A stretch of 64,000 nucleotides of DNA from NCBI GenBank assembly GCA_024280035.1, contig JAJRQV010000087.1, forward strand, positions 1-64,000, read 5' to 3'. A program made the translations under genes and the position numbers. Within the stretch, counting starts at the first letter, position 1. Each line of letters starts with the position of its first letter. Positions 44,500-54,671 of the stretch are shown one piece after another. This DNA comes from Campylobacterales bacterium (lineage in GTDB: Bacteria > Campylobacterota > Campylobacteria > Campylobacterales > Sulfurimonadaceae). The notes under the pieces are model-generated. The model was not told the DNA's origin and searched no databases. It was given only the letters and a program-made list of their open reading frames with translations.

Positions 44500-45712
44500 C
44501 ATCTTTAAAAACATCTAACATTAAGGTCTCAAAATCAGCCTTTGAGACCTGATATTCATCTAAGAATTCGTCTATTACGGTTGTGTCAAACTGTTCTACT
44601 GCAATAGCAACATCATACAGTTTTCCTAAAAAACCTTTATGATCAAACAGAGCATCTTGAACTCTATCATCAACATGGAATTCTATTAAAATATCTCTTA
44701 GAGGAACACCAGAAAGGGCATTCATTAAGGATAAAATACCAACAAAATAAGCCTCTGACTGCTCTTTTTGCGAAGAATTTCTGTATATAAACTTCATTAA
44801 ATTTACCATAATTAAGGTACGCTGCTTCACCATAACAATTAATTGATCTTGATATTTAACCTTATTAGAGAAGTTCTTAGAATACAGTAATAACATCAGC
44901 CATTGAACAAGATGATTACGTCCTAAAAGGGTAATAACTTGATGAATAGAGCTGATAGGGTTTTTAAAATGAAATGCTGCTGAATTAATAAAACGTAAGA
45001 GTTGCATACTAATATTAGGTGACTCTTCAAATACCTGAACCATTTCAGGAATAGAAATACCTGAACGTAAAACATTACAGAGTTTAAATAGAGTGATTTG
45101 GTTTGTATTGAGTTTTTTATCTTTTATAATTTTAGGATGGGCAAAGAAGTACCCCTGATAAGCATCAAATCCGGCTTCTTGACAGATAAGAAAAGTCTCC
45201 TCATCTTCAAGTTTAGAAGCAATAACAATAAGAGGAAACTGTTTTAACTCACGCACAACTATTTTCAGATCTTCTTTTGCAACGGTACTGATATCAACCT
45301 TTACAAAAAAGAGATAAGGGGCTAATACTTTTACCTCTTGTAAGTCTTGTAGTGAGGACATATCTATACTAAATACATATTTTTTATTATGAAGTCTCTC
45401 CACACTTTCTAAAAGACGACCTTTTTTATCTTCTTCTACACTTAACTCAAAGACAAAGGTTTTAGGAGGAATGGATTCAATAAAATCATGCCGTAAAAAA
45501 GAGTAATCTACATTAATAAAAGCAAGGCTTTCCCCTACAATAGAATTAAGCCCTGATTGATTAAGTACATTAACCAGAAGCGAAGAGGTAGCATGACGAG
45601 GATTATCAAAGTTCGACTCTTTTTCACTATTACGGTACAAAAGTTCGTAACCTAAAATTGCCTCATTATTATCAACAATTGCCTGTCGCGCAAGGTAAAA
45701 ATTTTCTGTCAT
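44462..45712 (-). CDS. EAL-HDOD domain signalling protein
   Basis: 416-aa YuxH-like protein. The N-terminal ~200 residues are a degenerate EAL domain (LGYELLYRN at the EAL position, GYFFAHP near the end) without the full catalytic set, so probably a c-di-GMP receiver or protein-binding domain. Residues ~210-400 are HDOD: LLRFINSAAFHFKNPISSIHQVITLLGR. These proteins link regulatory states and motility in other bacteria. Start ATG 45712 is preferred over GTG 45721. Overlaps the epimerase 3' end by 38 bp. Confidence 0.8.
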   Translation of the reverse strand: MTENFYLARQAIVDNNEAILGYELLYRNSEKESNFDNPRHATSSLLVNVLNQSGLNSIVGESLAFINVDYSFLRHDFIESIPPKTFVFELSVEEDKKGRLLESVERLHNKKYVFSIDMSSLQDLQEVKVLAPYLFFVKVDISTVAKEDLKIVVRELKQFPLIVIASKLEDEETFLICQEAGFDAYQGYFFAHPKIIKDKKLNTNQITLFKLCNVLRSGISIPEMVQVFEESPNISMQLLRFINSAAFHFKNPISSIHQVITLLGRNHLVQWLMLLLYSKNFSNKVKYQDQLIVMVKQRTLIMVNLMKFIYRNSSQKEQSEAYFVGILSLMNALSGVPLRDILIEFHVDDRVQDALFDHKGFLGKLYDVAIAVEQFDTTVIDEFLDEYQVSKADFETLMLDVFKDAIEFETASTSQK

Positions 45713-45770
45713 TTTCCACACCCCATTTTTAACAATAATTAATAATAGTAAAACTAAGGTTTAAACAGCC

Positions 45771-46382
45771 TTAAAGCTTACGAACGACAATCACCTGTTT
45801 CTTCATTTTGTACATTTCATAAGGCTCATTATCAAACTCATCATAAAGCACAATCTCATAATTTTCATCAAAACAAGAAGCTATCTCTTTCGTAAAAAGG
45901 GTTTTTAACTCTCCTTTTTGAAGAAGAAAATCAGGATTAGAGTCTTTTTTCTCATTTGAAGGATCGTCCATATAGGTTTCAACAAAAAACAGCCCCTCTT
46001 TTTTTAAACCTACGCAAGCACGTTTAATTAGGTCTGTGTCTAAAAAATTACTTATCACTATAATATCATACAGAGCTATCTCTGGAGAAAAATCATCTAG
46101 GTCTGTATAAGAAGTATTTACCTTAGCTGAAAGCCCCTCTTTTTCAACCCGTTGATCTACAGCATTTAAAGCAACCTTTGAAATATCAAGTGCAAAAACC
46201 TTAAACCCCTGTTGTGCCAAATACAGAGTGTGTCGCCCTGCTCCACAGGCTAAGTCTAAGGCTATTTTATCTTCTCCCTTAAGCTCTAGTTTTTGAAGAT
46301 ACAAACTAGCTTCTCTTGGTTTTAATAGTTCACTTTTTTCACTAAATTTTTTATTCCACTTCTGTTGATCGTATTGTGACAT
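45771..46382 (-). CDS. SAM-dependent methyltransferase (TehB-like)
   Basis: 203-aa class I methyltransferase: ALDLACGAGRHTLYLAQQGF (SAM-binding motif I), VFALDISKVAL (acidic loop), and ISNFLDTDLIKR, KKEGLFFVETY (motif IV/V). The overall look fits the TehB/thiopurine group, substrate unknown. 2 bp upstream of it, on the same strand, ends the DUF808 gene. Confidence 0.8.
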   Translation of the reverse strand: MSQYDQQKWNKKFSEKSELLKPREASLYLQKLELKGEDKIALDLACGAGRHTLYLAQQGFKVFALDISKVALNAVDQRVEKEGLSAKVNTSYTDLDDFSPEIALYDIIVISNFLDTDLIKRACVGLKKEGLFFVETYMDDPSNEKKDSNPDFLLQKGELKTLFTKEIASCFDENYEIVLYDEFDNEPYEMYKMKKQVIVVRKL

Positions 46383-46384
46383 AT

Positions 46385-47245
46385 CTATTTTCCTCTAATT
46401 TTCATTACTATTTTTTCAAGACTTAAAACAAGCATACCAAGAAGTAAACCTAAGAACAGTTCTGCCACAAGACTTGGTAAAAAGTGTAATAAATCATGAA
46501 TTTGATGTACATTATGCAGATAAATTCCCCCCGCAACCATTAACATTGCAAGCGTTCCTACAACCGTTAAAAGTTTAATAACCTTAGGTAAGGCTGCCAC
46601 AAGTAACTTTCCAAAAGATTTTAAAAGCCCACCCTTATCTCCTGCAATCTCTATCAATTTAAAACCCATATCATCCATTCGTACCAAGAGTGCAACCAGA
46701 CCATACACCCCTATCGTTGCTAAAACAGCAATCAGTGAAACTACAATAACTTGAATAGGAAAAGATTGTTCTAATACTGTTCCTAAGGCAATAATAATAA
46801 TTTCAATAGAAAGAATAAAGTCTGTTAAAATTGCCGATTTTACCTTCTTTTTCTCATATTCAATAAACTCTTCTTCGCTTAAAGAACCCAAGACCTCTTT
46901 TTTGTTTGTATGCGGAACAAAGTACTCATAAATTTTTTCTGCACCCTCAAAGGCAAGATACAAACCACCTAACATCAAGACAGGAACAATACTCCACGCA
47001 GCAAAGGCAGAAAGAAGAAAAGCAATAGGTAAAATAATTAATTTATTTCGAAGTGAGCCCTTTGTGATTGCCCATAAAACAGGAAGTTCTCTTGAAGCCG
47101 AGAAACCTGAAGCCTTCTGCGCACCAACGGCTAAATCATCTCCAAGAACACCTGCTGTTTTTTTAGCCGCCACCTGTGACATCGTTGCCGCATCATCTAA
47201 AAGTATAGCAATATCATCAAATACTGCAAAAAAACCTACTGACAT
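46385..47245 (-). CDS. yedI: DUF808 (YedI-like) membrane protein
   Basis: 286-aa protein with 6-7 helices of the DUF808 family: FFAVFDDIAILLDDAATMSQVAAKKTAGVLGDDLAVGAQ at the start and SRELPVLWAITKGSLRNKLIILP. The family function is not known. Two bp ahead of the methyltransferase, so the two are co-transcribed. Divergent from the exporter operon (112-bp gap). Confidence 0.88.
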   Translation of the reverse strand: MSVGFFAVFDDIAILLDDAATMSQVAAKKTAGVLGDDLAVGAQKASGFSASRELPVLWAITKGSLRNKLIILPIAFLLSAFAAWSIVPVLMLGGLYLAFEGAEKIYEYFVPHTNKKEVLGSLSEEEFIEYEKKKVKSAILTDFILSIEIIIIALGTVLEQSFPIQVIVVSLIAVLATIGVYGLVALLVRMDDMGFKLIEIAGDKGGLLKSFGKLLVAALPKVIKLLTVVGTLAMLMVAGGIYLHNVHQIHDLLHFLPSLVAELFLGLLLGMLVLSLEKIVMKIRGK

Positions 47246-47357
47246 ATATTTTCCTCATTTTAATAGACGTATTTTAGCCAAAAATATTAATAAATTTTTA
47301 TTTATAATTTTTATAAATAATAACAATGGCTTAACATTAGTATTGTATTATTACACC

Positions 47358-48608
47358 ATGATAAAAAGAATATTATTAATAAACATAATCTTAAGTTCAC
47401 TACTAGGTGCTCAAAGTTTGACAATGCAAGAGAGTATCAACAAGGCTCTGTCTAATCATCCTGATATTAAATCCTTTGAGTTAAAAATTTATAAGTCTAA
47501 AAAGAGCTATAGGTCAGCATTTTCTGATTATATGCCTCAGATAACAGCGCAAGCAAACTACAACCCAACAGAAACCTTTGTATTTCCATCAAATGGTTCA
47601 TTTCAGACTATTGATGATGATGCTTGGGGTGCAGGCATCTCCTTAAAGCAGATGATTTGGGATTTCAAAAAGACCTCTTCAAAGGTAGAAGCTACACAAC
47701 TTGATGAAGATATCTCTACTCTCTCTTTAAAAGAGGCACAAGCCCTTCTGGTCAATAAGGTTAAATCTTTATATATACAGATGATTTTACAAGAAGAGGC
47801 TATTAAGGTAAGAAAAAAAGATTTAGAAGCGAAAGAGGCTTTTTATGCACAAGCCGAAGCCTTAGTACAACAAGGTTTAAAAACAAATGCTGATGCAAGT
47901 CGATTTTTATCTTCTGTTTATGCCGCAAAATATGACTTAGCTATTGCCTACTCTTTGTATGAAAAAGCCAAAGTATCCCTTTCTCTTTATATGGGAGAAG
48001 AGATTGAAGATAATGTAGAATTAGAAAATGAGCTGATTAAACAAAACTATACAGTTAACAATAAACTTGAAAAAGAGGTAATAAATAATAATTATCAGTT
48101 ATAAATTGAAAATCAAAATATTTATAAAAATATACTTTTACATCAGTCTGCAAAAGCGTCTCATTATGGTTCCATAGATGCCTATGCCTCATATAATCAT
48201 CTAGCTACATTAAACAGTTATGATTCTACTCTTGTTGGTATTACATTAACAGTACCTCTTTACTCGGGAGGAAGAGTAAGCGCACAAGAACAAGAGGCTC
48301 AAATCAGTACACAAATAGCCAAAGAGACACAGGCATCTAAAATATTAGACGTAAAAGAAGAACTTAGTGGTTTAGTCATTGATATCAAACGCTTTGATAA
48401 CACTATTGCGGCTAAACAGGCACAAATCAACTCTGCTAATGAAACCAAACATGTTTTAGAAGCAAGATATAAAGAGGGCTTAACAACTTATATAGAAGTT
48501 TTAGATGCTGTTTCTGTTGTTTTAAATGCAGAACTTGGTCTTCTTCAAACTTACTACTCAAAAAGTTTAGCCATTAATCAAATTGAATACTTAAAAGGAA
48601 ACATATAA
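47358..48608 (+). pseudogene. TolC-like outer-membrane efflux protein, interrupted by TAA
   Basis: Outer-membrane channel of the TolC family for the ABC exporter that follows: signal peptide (1-17), TMQESINKALSNHPDI and the internal repeat with YSGGRVSAQEQEAQI and RYKEGLTTYIEVLDAV. The frame from ATG 47358 is open for 248 codons to TAA 48102-48104 in NNYQL-stop-IENQN, then runs on open to TAA 48606, giving 416 codons if the TAA were AAA (Lys, as is usual in YxLKI of the family). Likely a point mutation or error. Its natural stop overlaps the HlyD start. Confidence 0.8.
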
Positions 48609-49747
48609 TGAAGCCATACTTAAAATATCAAATAATTTTTACTGCGGTAATTACAATTGGGCTTATTTTTTATAATAAAGTTTATATTCCAAAAACAACA
48701 TATGAAACTATTTCTGCTTCAAAAGGAAAGATTGATGTTGAAGTCTTTGGAGTGGGAAACCTTGGGGCAAAAAATATCTATAAAATTAGTGCGCAAACAG
48801 GTGGAAAAATTACTGCTATGTACACAGATGAAGGTAAATGGGTTAAAAAAGGTGATTTAATTGTCACCTTAGATGCAGTCGATTTACCACAACTTATACA
48901 AGAAGCAAAGATATCTGTTAAAAAAGCAGGCACAGAACTAATAGCTTCACAAAAAGAGTTAGACAGTCTAAAGGCACAAGAAGTTTTAGCCCAAGTCACG
49001 TATAAAAGATATGCAAAACTCATTAAACAGTCTTTCGCTTCACAATCAGAGTATGACAAGGCAAAGGCGGACTTAGATGTTGTACAAGCACAAAGTAAGG
49101 CGACTAAGGCTCGTATTAAATCTGCACAAATTGAGATTATACGTGCGAAAAAAGCAGTTGAATCTTTAGAAGTCAAGTATTCTCGTTTTAAGGTATATTC
49201 TCCCGTAGATGGATATGTTATTTCTAAAGATGCTGAAGTTGCACAAAGTGTTACGCCTTCACAAAATATTTATGAGATAGTTGATCCAAAAACAGTCTGG
49301 ATAAAAGCTTTTATAGATGAGAAACTAAGTGGTAATATCAAGCTATCACAAAGGGCAAGTATTGTACTGCGTTCGCAAAAGGACAAACACTTTAAAGGTA
49401 GTGTAAAACGTATTGTTGCCAAAAGTGATGCGGTAACACAAGAAAAAGAGATTGACATCTCTTTTGATACTTTACCTATGCCTTTTTATATTAATGAACA
49501 AGCCGAAGTTTTAATATCAACACAACACTTTTCTGAGATTACAAAAATTCCACTCAGAGCAGTTGTGTATCAAAATGGTGAACCTTGTATATGGATAAAC
49601 AAAGATGCTCAAGCCCACTGTCGTAAAGTAGAAATAATTGCAAAAAACAAAGAACATATTGGGGTAAAAGATTTTGATATTAACAATAAAATAATAATTA
49701 TGTCAAAGAACAACAAAACTCTCTCTGAGGGAATGAGTGTCCGTTAA
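48608..49747 (+). CDS. HlyD/DevB-type membrane fusion protein
   Basis: 379-aa periplasmic adaptor: one N-terminal helix (about 8-25), a biotinyl-lipoyl-like half (AQTGGKITAMYTDEGKWVKKGDLIVTLD), a long coiled coil (about 95-195) and the second half (FKVYSPVDGYVISKDAEVAQSV). Bridges the FtsX-type permease and TolC. Overlaps both neighbours by 1 bp (TAATG), so they are coupled. Confidence 0.88.
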   Translation: MKPYLKYQIIFTAVITIGLIFYNKVYIPKTTYETISASKGKIDVEVFGVGNLGAKNIYKISAQTGGKITAMYTDEGKWVKKGDLIVTLDAVDLPQLIQEAKISVKKAGTELIASQKELDSLKAQEVLAQVTYKRYAKLIKQSFASQSEYDKAKADLDVVQAQSKATKARIKSAQIEIIRAKKAVESLEVKYSRFKVYSPVDGYVISKDAEVAQSVTPSQNIYEIVDPKTVWIKAFIDEKLSGNIKLSQRASIVLRSQKDKHFKGSVKRIVAKSDAVTQEKEIDISFDTLPMPFYINEQAEVLISTQHFSEITKIPLRAVVYQNGEPCIWINKDAQAHCRKVEIIAKNKEHIGVKDFDINNKIIIMSKNNKTLSEGMSVR

Positions 49748-50892
49748 TGATTAATTTAGCACAAAAAGATATTTCACACTCATTAGGAAAATTTCTCGTC
49801 ACTGCGATGGGAGTTGGTCTACTTTTAGGAATTGTAATTGTTATGATTGGTATTTATAGGGGTATGATTGTTGAGTCCGAAATCCTTATAAATGATATTA
49901 ATGCTGACTTATGGATTGTTCAAGAGAGTACACTTGGACCCTTTGCAGAAGCCTCTCGTATACATGAGGATTTAAAAGACAGCGTAAGAGTCATTGATGG
50001 CATTAAAAATGCAGAAGCCCTCACCTTTCAAAATATTCAGCTTCCAAGTCCCCTTAAACCTACACGTGTTGTTGCTGTTGGGTTTGACCCACACGGTACC
50101 TTTAATCCTATTAATCCTGAAAGAATTGTAGAAGGTAGAGATCTACAAAGGAGTCATTATGAGATTGTTATCTCTGATAATGTTGGTTTTTCTCTTGGGG
50201 ACAGTATCCTTTTAGGCAGAGATAATTACAGGGTTGTTGGTATTACACATGGAAGTGTTTCTTCTGGAGGAGATCCTCTTGTATACATTAGTTTAAAAGA
50301 TGCTCAAGAGCTACAATTTTTATATACAAATAATCGTATTAGAAATGATAGAGACAGAGGAATAAAAAACAATGATGCCCATATGGTTAATGCCATTGTT
50401 GCTAGAATACATGAGGGATACAGTGTTGACAATATTGCTAAAGAGTTACGAAGGTTTAAACATAAAAGTGTTTTTACACAGGCACAACAACATGATATAC
50501 TCAGTAAAAATTTAATTGAGAAATCATCTAAACAGATTGGTATGTTTGCTGTAATTTTAATTATAGTATCTACTATTATTATCTCTTTAATTATTTATAC
50601 AATGACACTAGAAAAAATGAAAGAGATAGCTATTATGAAACTCATTGGTATACCTAACAGTATGATTATTAAGATGGTTGTTCAAGAGACTCTCTTACTT
50701 GGTCTGTTAGCCTTTAGTTTTGGAGCAATATTTGCAAACCTAAGCTATGATAAATTTCCAAAAAAAGTTGTATTAGAAATTCCTGATAGTATAGCCCTCT
50801 TTGTTGTTATTTTAATTGCTTCTGTTTTAGCCTCTTTTATTGGGGTTAAAAAAGTAGTAAGTGCAGACCCTACAACGGCGATTGGTGGTTAA
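49747..50892 (+). CDS. ABC exporter permease (FtsX/DevC/MacB-like)
   Basis: 381-aa permease with one N-terminal helix (about 17-37), a ~230-aa periplasmic MacB-type domain and three C-terminal helices (~268-290, 318-340, 350-372), the FtsX layout. Resembles DevC, which with DevA and DevB forms an ABC exporter for lipids or small molecules in other bacteria; MacB relatives export peptides. Substrate unknown. Confidence 0.85.
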   Translation: MINLAQKDISHSLGKFLVTAMGVGLLLGIVIVMIGIYRGMIVESEILINDINADLWIVQESTLGPFAEASRIHEDLKDSVRVIDGIKNAEALTFQNIQLPSPLKPTRVVAVGFDPHGTFNPINPERIVEGRDLQRSHYEIVISDNVGFSLGDSILLGRDNYRVVGITHGSVSSGGDPLVYISLKDAQELQFLYTNNRIRNDRDRGIKNNDAHMVNAIVARIHEGYSVDNIAKELRRFKHKSVFTQAQQHDILSKNLIEKSSKQIGMFAVILIIVSTIIISLIIYTMTLEKMKEIAIMKLIGIPNSMIIKMVVQETLLLGLLAFSFGAIFANLSYDKFPKKVVLEIPDSIALFVVILIASVLASFIGVKKVVSADPTTAIGG

Positions 50893-50893
50893 A

Positions 50894-51613
50894 ATGAGTA
50901 AACAAAGTATTAGAGTAGATAATTTAGTAAAAAGATTTACTAAAGGCGAAGAGGTTGTAAGTATTGTTGAAAATGCCTCTTTTAAAATTGACAAGGGAGA
51001 ACTTGTGGCACTTATCGCCCCAAGTGGTGCTGGAAAAACCACCCTTCTAATGATGATTGGATGTGTTGAAAAACCTACAAGTGGTGTTATTTACCTTGGA
51101 GATGAAAAAGTTTATGATGACAAATGGTTAACTAAACAGACCCGAAAAATAAGACGTGAAAAAATTGGTTTTATTTTTCAAGCACATTATCTTATTCCTT
51201 TTTTAACAGTATTGGAAAACATTATCTTAGTTCCTCAAACCAATGGTGTTTCACCAGAAGAGTCTGAACGGTTTGCGATGGAACTACTTGAGTATTTTGA
51301 TATAGCAGATAAAGCACACTCAATGCCTTCAGAACTTTCTGGTGGGCAAAATCAAAGGGTTGCTATTGCAAGAGCCTTAGCCAATAGACCTCAAATCATC
51401 TTAGCTGATGAACCGACTGCTGCTCTTGATTCACAACGTTCTGTTTCTGTTGTACAGATGCTAAAAAAGATAGCACTGGAACAAGATGTAGCTATTGTTA
51501 TGGTTACTCATGATGAGGCAATGCTACCCCTGTGTGACAGAATATTAAAAATTGAAGATAAAAAAATCATCTCTTCAAAGATAGAAGGAAACACTCAAGA
51601 AACACTAGTTTAA
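50894..51613 (+). CDS. ABC exporter ATPase (DevA/LolD-like)
   Basis: 239-aa ATPase: APSGAGKTTLL (Walker A), LSGGQNQRVAIARAL (signature) and IILADEPTAALD (Walker B), H-loop MVTHDEA. Last gene of the TolC-HlyD-FtsX-ABC operon; start ATG 50894 is one base after the permease stop. A terminator hairpin follows at 51692. Confidence 0.9.
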   Translation: MSKQSIRVDNLVKRFTKGEEVVSIVENASFKIDKGELVALIAPSGAGKTTLLMMIGCVEKPTSGVIYLGDEKVYDDKWLTKQTRKIRREKIGFIFQAHYLIPFLTVLENIILVPQTNGVSPEESERFAMELLEYFDIADKAHSMPSELSGGQNQRVAIARALANRPQIILADEPTAALDSQRSVSVVQMLKKIALEQDVAIVMVTHDEAMLPLCDRILKIEDKKIISSKIEGNTQETLV

Positions 51614-51691
51614 AGTTTAGATTATCAAAATAGATAATTGAGCAATACCTAGAGTTATTTTTTAGCTCCATTAGTAAAATAAGAGTTTTAC

Positions 51692-51725
51692 AAAAAAACA
51701 GTACTCTACAGCAGAGCACTGCTTT
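51692..51725. terminator. Bidirectional terminator between ABC operon and ppsA
   Basis: A7, then CAGT-A-CTCT, loop ACAGC, AGAG-C-ACTG and a TTT: a stem with one mismatched pair, with A/T runs at both sides, between convergent genes. Confidence 0.65.
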
Positions 51726-51755
51726 ATAAACTAGATTGTTCGTCTCTCTAGATAT

Positions 51756-54164
51756 TTAAGAAAGATTTTTCTCAATTTCAAGAATATTTTTAATGGTTTT
51801 AAGCACACTGTCTGGTGTTAAACTAATGGAGTCTATGCCCAGTTTCACTAAAAACTCAGCTACCTCAGGATAATCAGAAGGAGCTTGACCACAAATACCA
51901 CTATGACGACTATTTTTCTTGGCACCAAGAACTGCCATCTCTATCATTTTCATTACCCCCTCATCACGTTCATTATAATCAAAAGAGACAATCTGAGAAT
52001 CACGATCAACTCCTAAGGTCAATTGCGTTAAATCATTACTGCCTATACTAAAACCATCAAAAACCTGACTAAACTCATCAATTAAAATAACATTATTAGG
52101 AATCTCACACATCACATAAACTTCTAAGCCATTTGCACCCTGTTTTAAGCCCTGTTTTTGCATCGCTTCAATTACTCTTTTTCCCTCTTCTACACGTCTA
52201 CAAAAAGGAATCATCAATATAACATTATCAAATCCCATCTCATCACGCACCCGTTTCATCGCCGCACATTCAAGAGCAAACCCTTCCTTATAAGCACTAT
52301 GGGTGTACCGCGAAGCCCCACGAAAACCTATCATAGGGTTATCTTCATCCAGTTCAAACTGCCCGCCTCCAAGTAGACTTGCATACTCATTACTCTTAAA
52401 GTCACTCATTCGTACCACACAAGGTTTAGGATAAACAGAAGCAGCAATAGTTGCCACACCCTCAGAAAGTGTTTTCACAAAAAAATCTTGATTATCCTTA
52501 AAGGCTGATGTGAGTGATTGAATCTTCTCTTGGGTCTTAGCATCTAATTTTTCAGGATGAATTAGTGCCATAGGATGCGCTTTAATGTAGTTATTAATCA
52601 CAAACTCCATACGTGCAAGACCAATTCCATCTACGGGTAAACAAGAGAGTGAAAAGGCGAGGTCAGGGTTTCCTAGGTTCATCATAATATCTGTTTTAGT
52701 TTTACCTAATTGTTGAAGATCAGTTTTTTCAAGTTCAAAATCCAGTATGCCTGCATAAACATAGCCTACCTCGCCCTGGGCACAACTAACGGTCACCTCC
52801 TCACCATTAACAAGAACATCACTTGCATTATCTGCTCCCACTACAGCAGGAACACCTAATTCCCTACTTAAGATAGCAGCATGACAGGTACGTCCACCAC
52901 GATTAGTTACAATAGCTGAGGCTATCTTCATTATAGGTTCCCAATCAGGAGTTGTGGTATCCGCAACAAGGACTTCTCCTTTTATAAAACTACCCAAATC
53001 CTTCACATCTTTAATGTAGTGTATCCTTCCTGTACCTATCTTACTCCCTACTGAATAACCCTTCGTTAAGAGCCTACCTTTCTCTTTAAGATGATACAAT
53101 TCAAGAGTAGAACCTTTTTTCTGTGATTCTACAGTTTCAGGACGGGCTTGTACCATGTAAATATGCCCATCTAAACCATCTTTTGCCCACTCCATATCCA
53201 TAGGTTTATTAAAACCAGCCTCTTTAGAGTAGTGTTGTTCTACCTTAATCGCATAATCAGCTAAAACCATAATATCATCATCACTAATACAAAACTGCGC
53301 TTTCTTTTGTTCTGTAGTGACTCTGTTTTTAGTATATTCAAGAGAAATATTTCCCTCATTTAACACATCATTAAAAACCATTGTCAGCTCTTTTTTACCT
53401 AAACGACGTTTTAAAACAGTTCTATACCCTTTTAAAAAAGTAGGTTTATGCACATAAAAACTATCCGGGTCAATACTTCCTTGAACAATATTTTCACCCA
53501 GACCATAACTTCCATTAATAAACACAACATCTTTAAACCCTGTTTCTGTGTCTATGCTAAACATCACCCCGCTTGCACCAATATCAGAACGAACCATTTT
53601 CATCACAACTACACAAAGATGTACCTTCAAGTAGTCAAAATTATTATCAAATTTATAATGAATAGAACGGTCTGTAAAGTTTGAAGCCACACAACGTTTA
53701 TAAGCATCTAAAAGTGCTTCTTCACCCTTAATATTAAGATAGGTGTCATTTTGCCCTGCAAAAGAAGCCTCAGGTGAATCTTCTGCCGTTGCAGATGAAC
53801 GTACTGCCATACACAAGTCATCTCCATACTCTTTTTTAAGATGGGCATATTCACTCAATATCACCTCTTTTAAATCATCAGGAATTTCACATTTATAGAT
53901 AATTTCACGACAAGCTTTGCCCCTGTCTTGAAGATCACTCACATTATCAGGATTAATATCATCCAGTAAGGCATGCAGTTTATCCCAGGCATCATTAGCA
54001 TCTAAAAGATATTGATAAGCCTGTGTATTGACTGCAAAACCATTAGGAATACGTACACCTTGAGCACTTAGGTTTTGATACATCTCTCCTAAGGAGGCAT
54101 TTTTACCGCCTACCAAAGCAACATCTTCTATACTGATTTCATTAAAACGTTTCACATAATTCAT
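51756..54164 (-). CDS. ppsA: Phosphoenolpyruvate synthase
   Basis: 802-aa enzyme converting pyruvate and ATP to PEP, AMP and phosphate, for gluconeogenesis. The N-terminal ATP-grasp (VRSSATAEDSPEASFAGQNDTYLN) is followed by the phospho-His domain GGRTCHAAILSRELGVPAVVG and the PEP-binding barrel with GFSIGSNDLTQLTLGVDRD and GICGQAPSD. Full length, single gene. It fits an organism that lives on acetate, fatty acids or CO2-derived pyruvate. Confidence 0.95.
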   Translation of the reverse strand: MNYVKRFNEISIEDVALVGGKNASLGEMYQNLSAQGVRIPNGFAVNTQAYQYLLDANDAWDKLHALLDDINPDNVSDLQDRGKACREIIYKCEIPDDLKEVILSEYAHLKKEYGDDLCMAVRSSATAEDSPEASFAGQNDTYLNIKGEEALLDAYKRCVASNFTDRSIHYKFDNNFDYLKVHLCVVVMKMVRSDIGASGVMFSIDTETGFKDVVFINGSYGLGENIVQGSIDPDSFYVHKPTFLKGYRTVLKRRLGKKELTMVFNDVLNEGNISLEYTKNRVTTEQKKAQFCISDDDIMVLADYAIKVEQHYSKEAGFNKPMDMEWAKDGLDGHIYMVQARPETVESQKKGSTLELYHLKEKGRLLTKGYSVGSKIGTGRIHYIKDVKDLGSFIKGEVLVADTTTPDWEPIMKIASAIVTNRGGRTCHAAILSRELGVPAVVGADNASDVLVNGEEVTVSCAQGEVGYVYAGILDFELEKTDLQQLGKTKTDIMMNLGNPDLAFSLSCLPVDGIGLARMEFVINNYIKAHPMALIHPEKLDAKTQEKIQSLTSAFKDNQDFFVKTLSEGVATIAASVYPKPCVVRMSDFKSNEYASLLGGGQFELDEDNPMIGFRGASRYTHSAYKEGFALECAAMKRVRDEMGFDNVILMIPFCRRVEEGKRVIEAMQKQGLKQGANGLEVYVMCEIPNNVILIDEFSQVFDGFSIGSNDLTQLTLGVDRDSQIVSFDYNERDEGVMKMIEMAVLGAKKNSRHSGICGQAPSDYPEVAEFLVKLGIDSISLTPDSVLKTIKNILEIEKNLS

Positions 54165-54278
54165 TACTCATCCTTGAATATATCTTTATCATTGATTTTC
54201 GTAAGATTTTTACTCTTTATTTCATTTTAGAGCATAAGGGCTTGCCACGTAGTACTTATTTCTAATACCTTACGTCAT

Positions 54279-54662
54279 TTAGGCTTTAATCCACTCTTTT
54301 GCCGCGTTTACATCTTCAAAATATTGCATTTCACCCGAAAGAAACCAGTTTGAAATCTTAATCCCATACTCTTCATATTTTTTATTACCCACAAAAGCAA
54401 TCTTCCTAAACTCATCTTTATGCTTCATTCCAAACTTCAGGTCATCCCAAGCAGCTTCAAGACTCCATCCTTCAAAATCAGTAGCATCTATTAAGACTTC
54501 GATTTTTGGTTTTTTTATGCCTTTTATTGCATTCTCAAGCATAGGTACCATCAGCATATAGTCTTCATGTTCAAGTTTACCTGTAATATTCATCTGCATA
54601 TAAATATACTCACCTAAGCTGTTTATACCCACACTTATTACATGTTCTTCATTACTGCTCAT
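54279..54662 (-). CDS. SpoIIAA-like (STAS-fold) protein
   Basis: 127-aa protein of the SpoIIAA-like family: KLEHEDYMLMVPMLENAI, KIEVLIDATDFEGWSLEAAWDDLKFG, KIAFVGNKKYEEYG and the terminal FEDVNAAKEWI. This family is small and soluble, role unknown; the fold is STAS-like. Lies 10 bp after the MBL/beta-CASP gene and is probably co-transcribed. Confidence 0.8.
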   Translation of the reverse strand: MSSNEEHVISVGINSLGEYIYMQMNITGKLEHEDYMLMVPMLENAIKGIKKPKIEVLIDATDFEGWSLEAAWDDLKFGMKHKDEFRKIAFVGNKKYEEYGIKISNWFLSGEMQYFEDVNAAKEWIKA

Positions 54663-54671
54663 AAAACACTC

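Noticed and set aside
48085-48102. A Fur-box-like AAATAATAATTATCA inside tolC
   Set aside because: It lies in coding sequence next to the nonsense codon, matches 13 of 15 bases and is explained by Asn-Asn-Tyr-Gln codons; no promoter follows.
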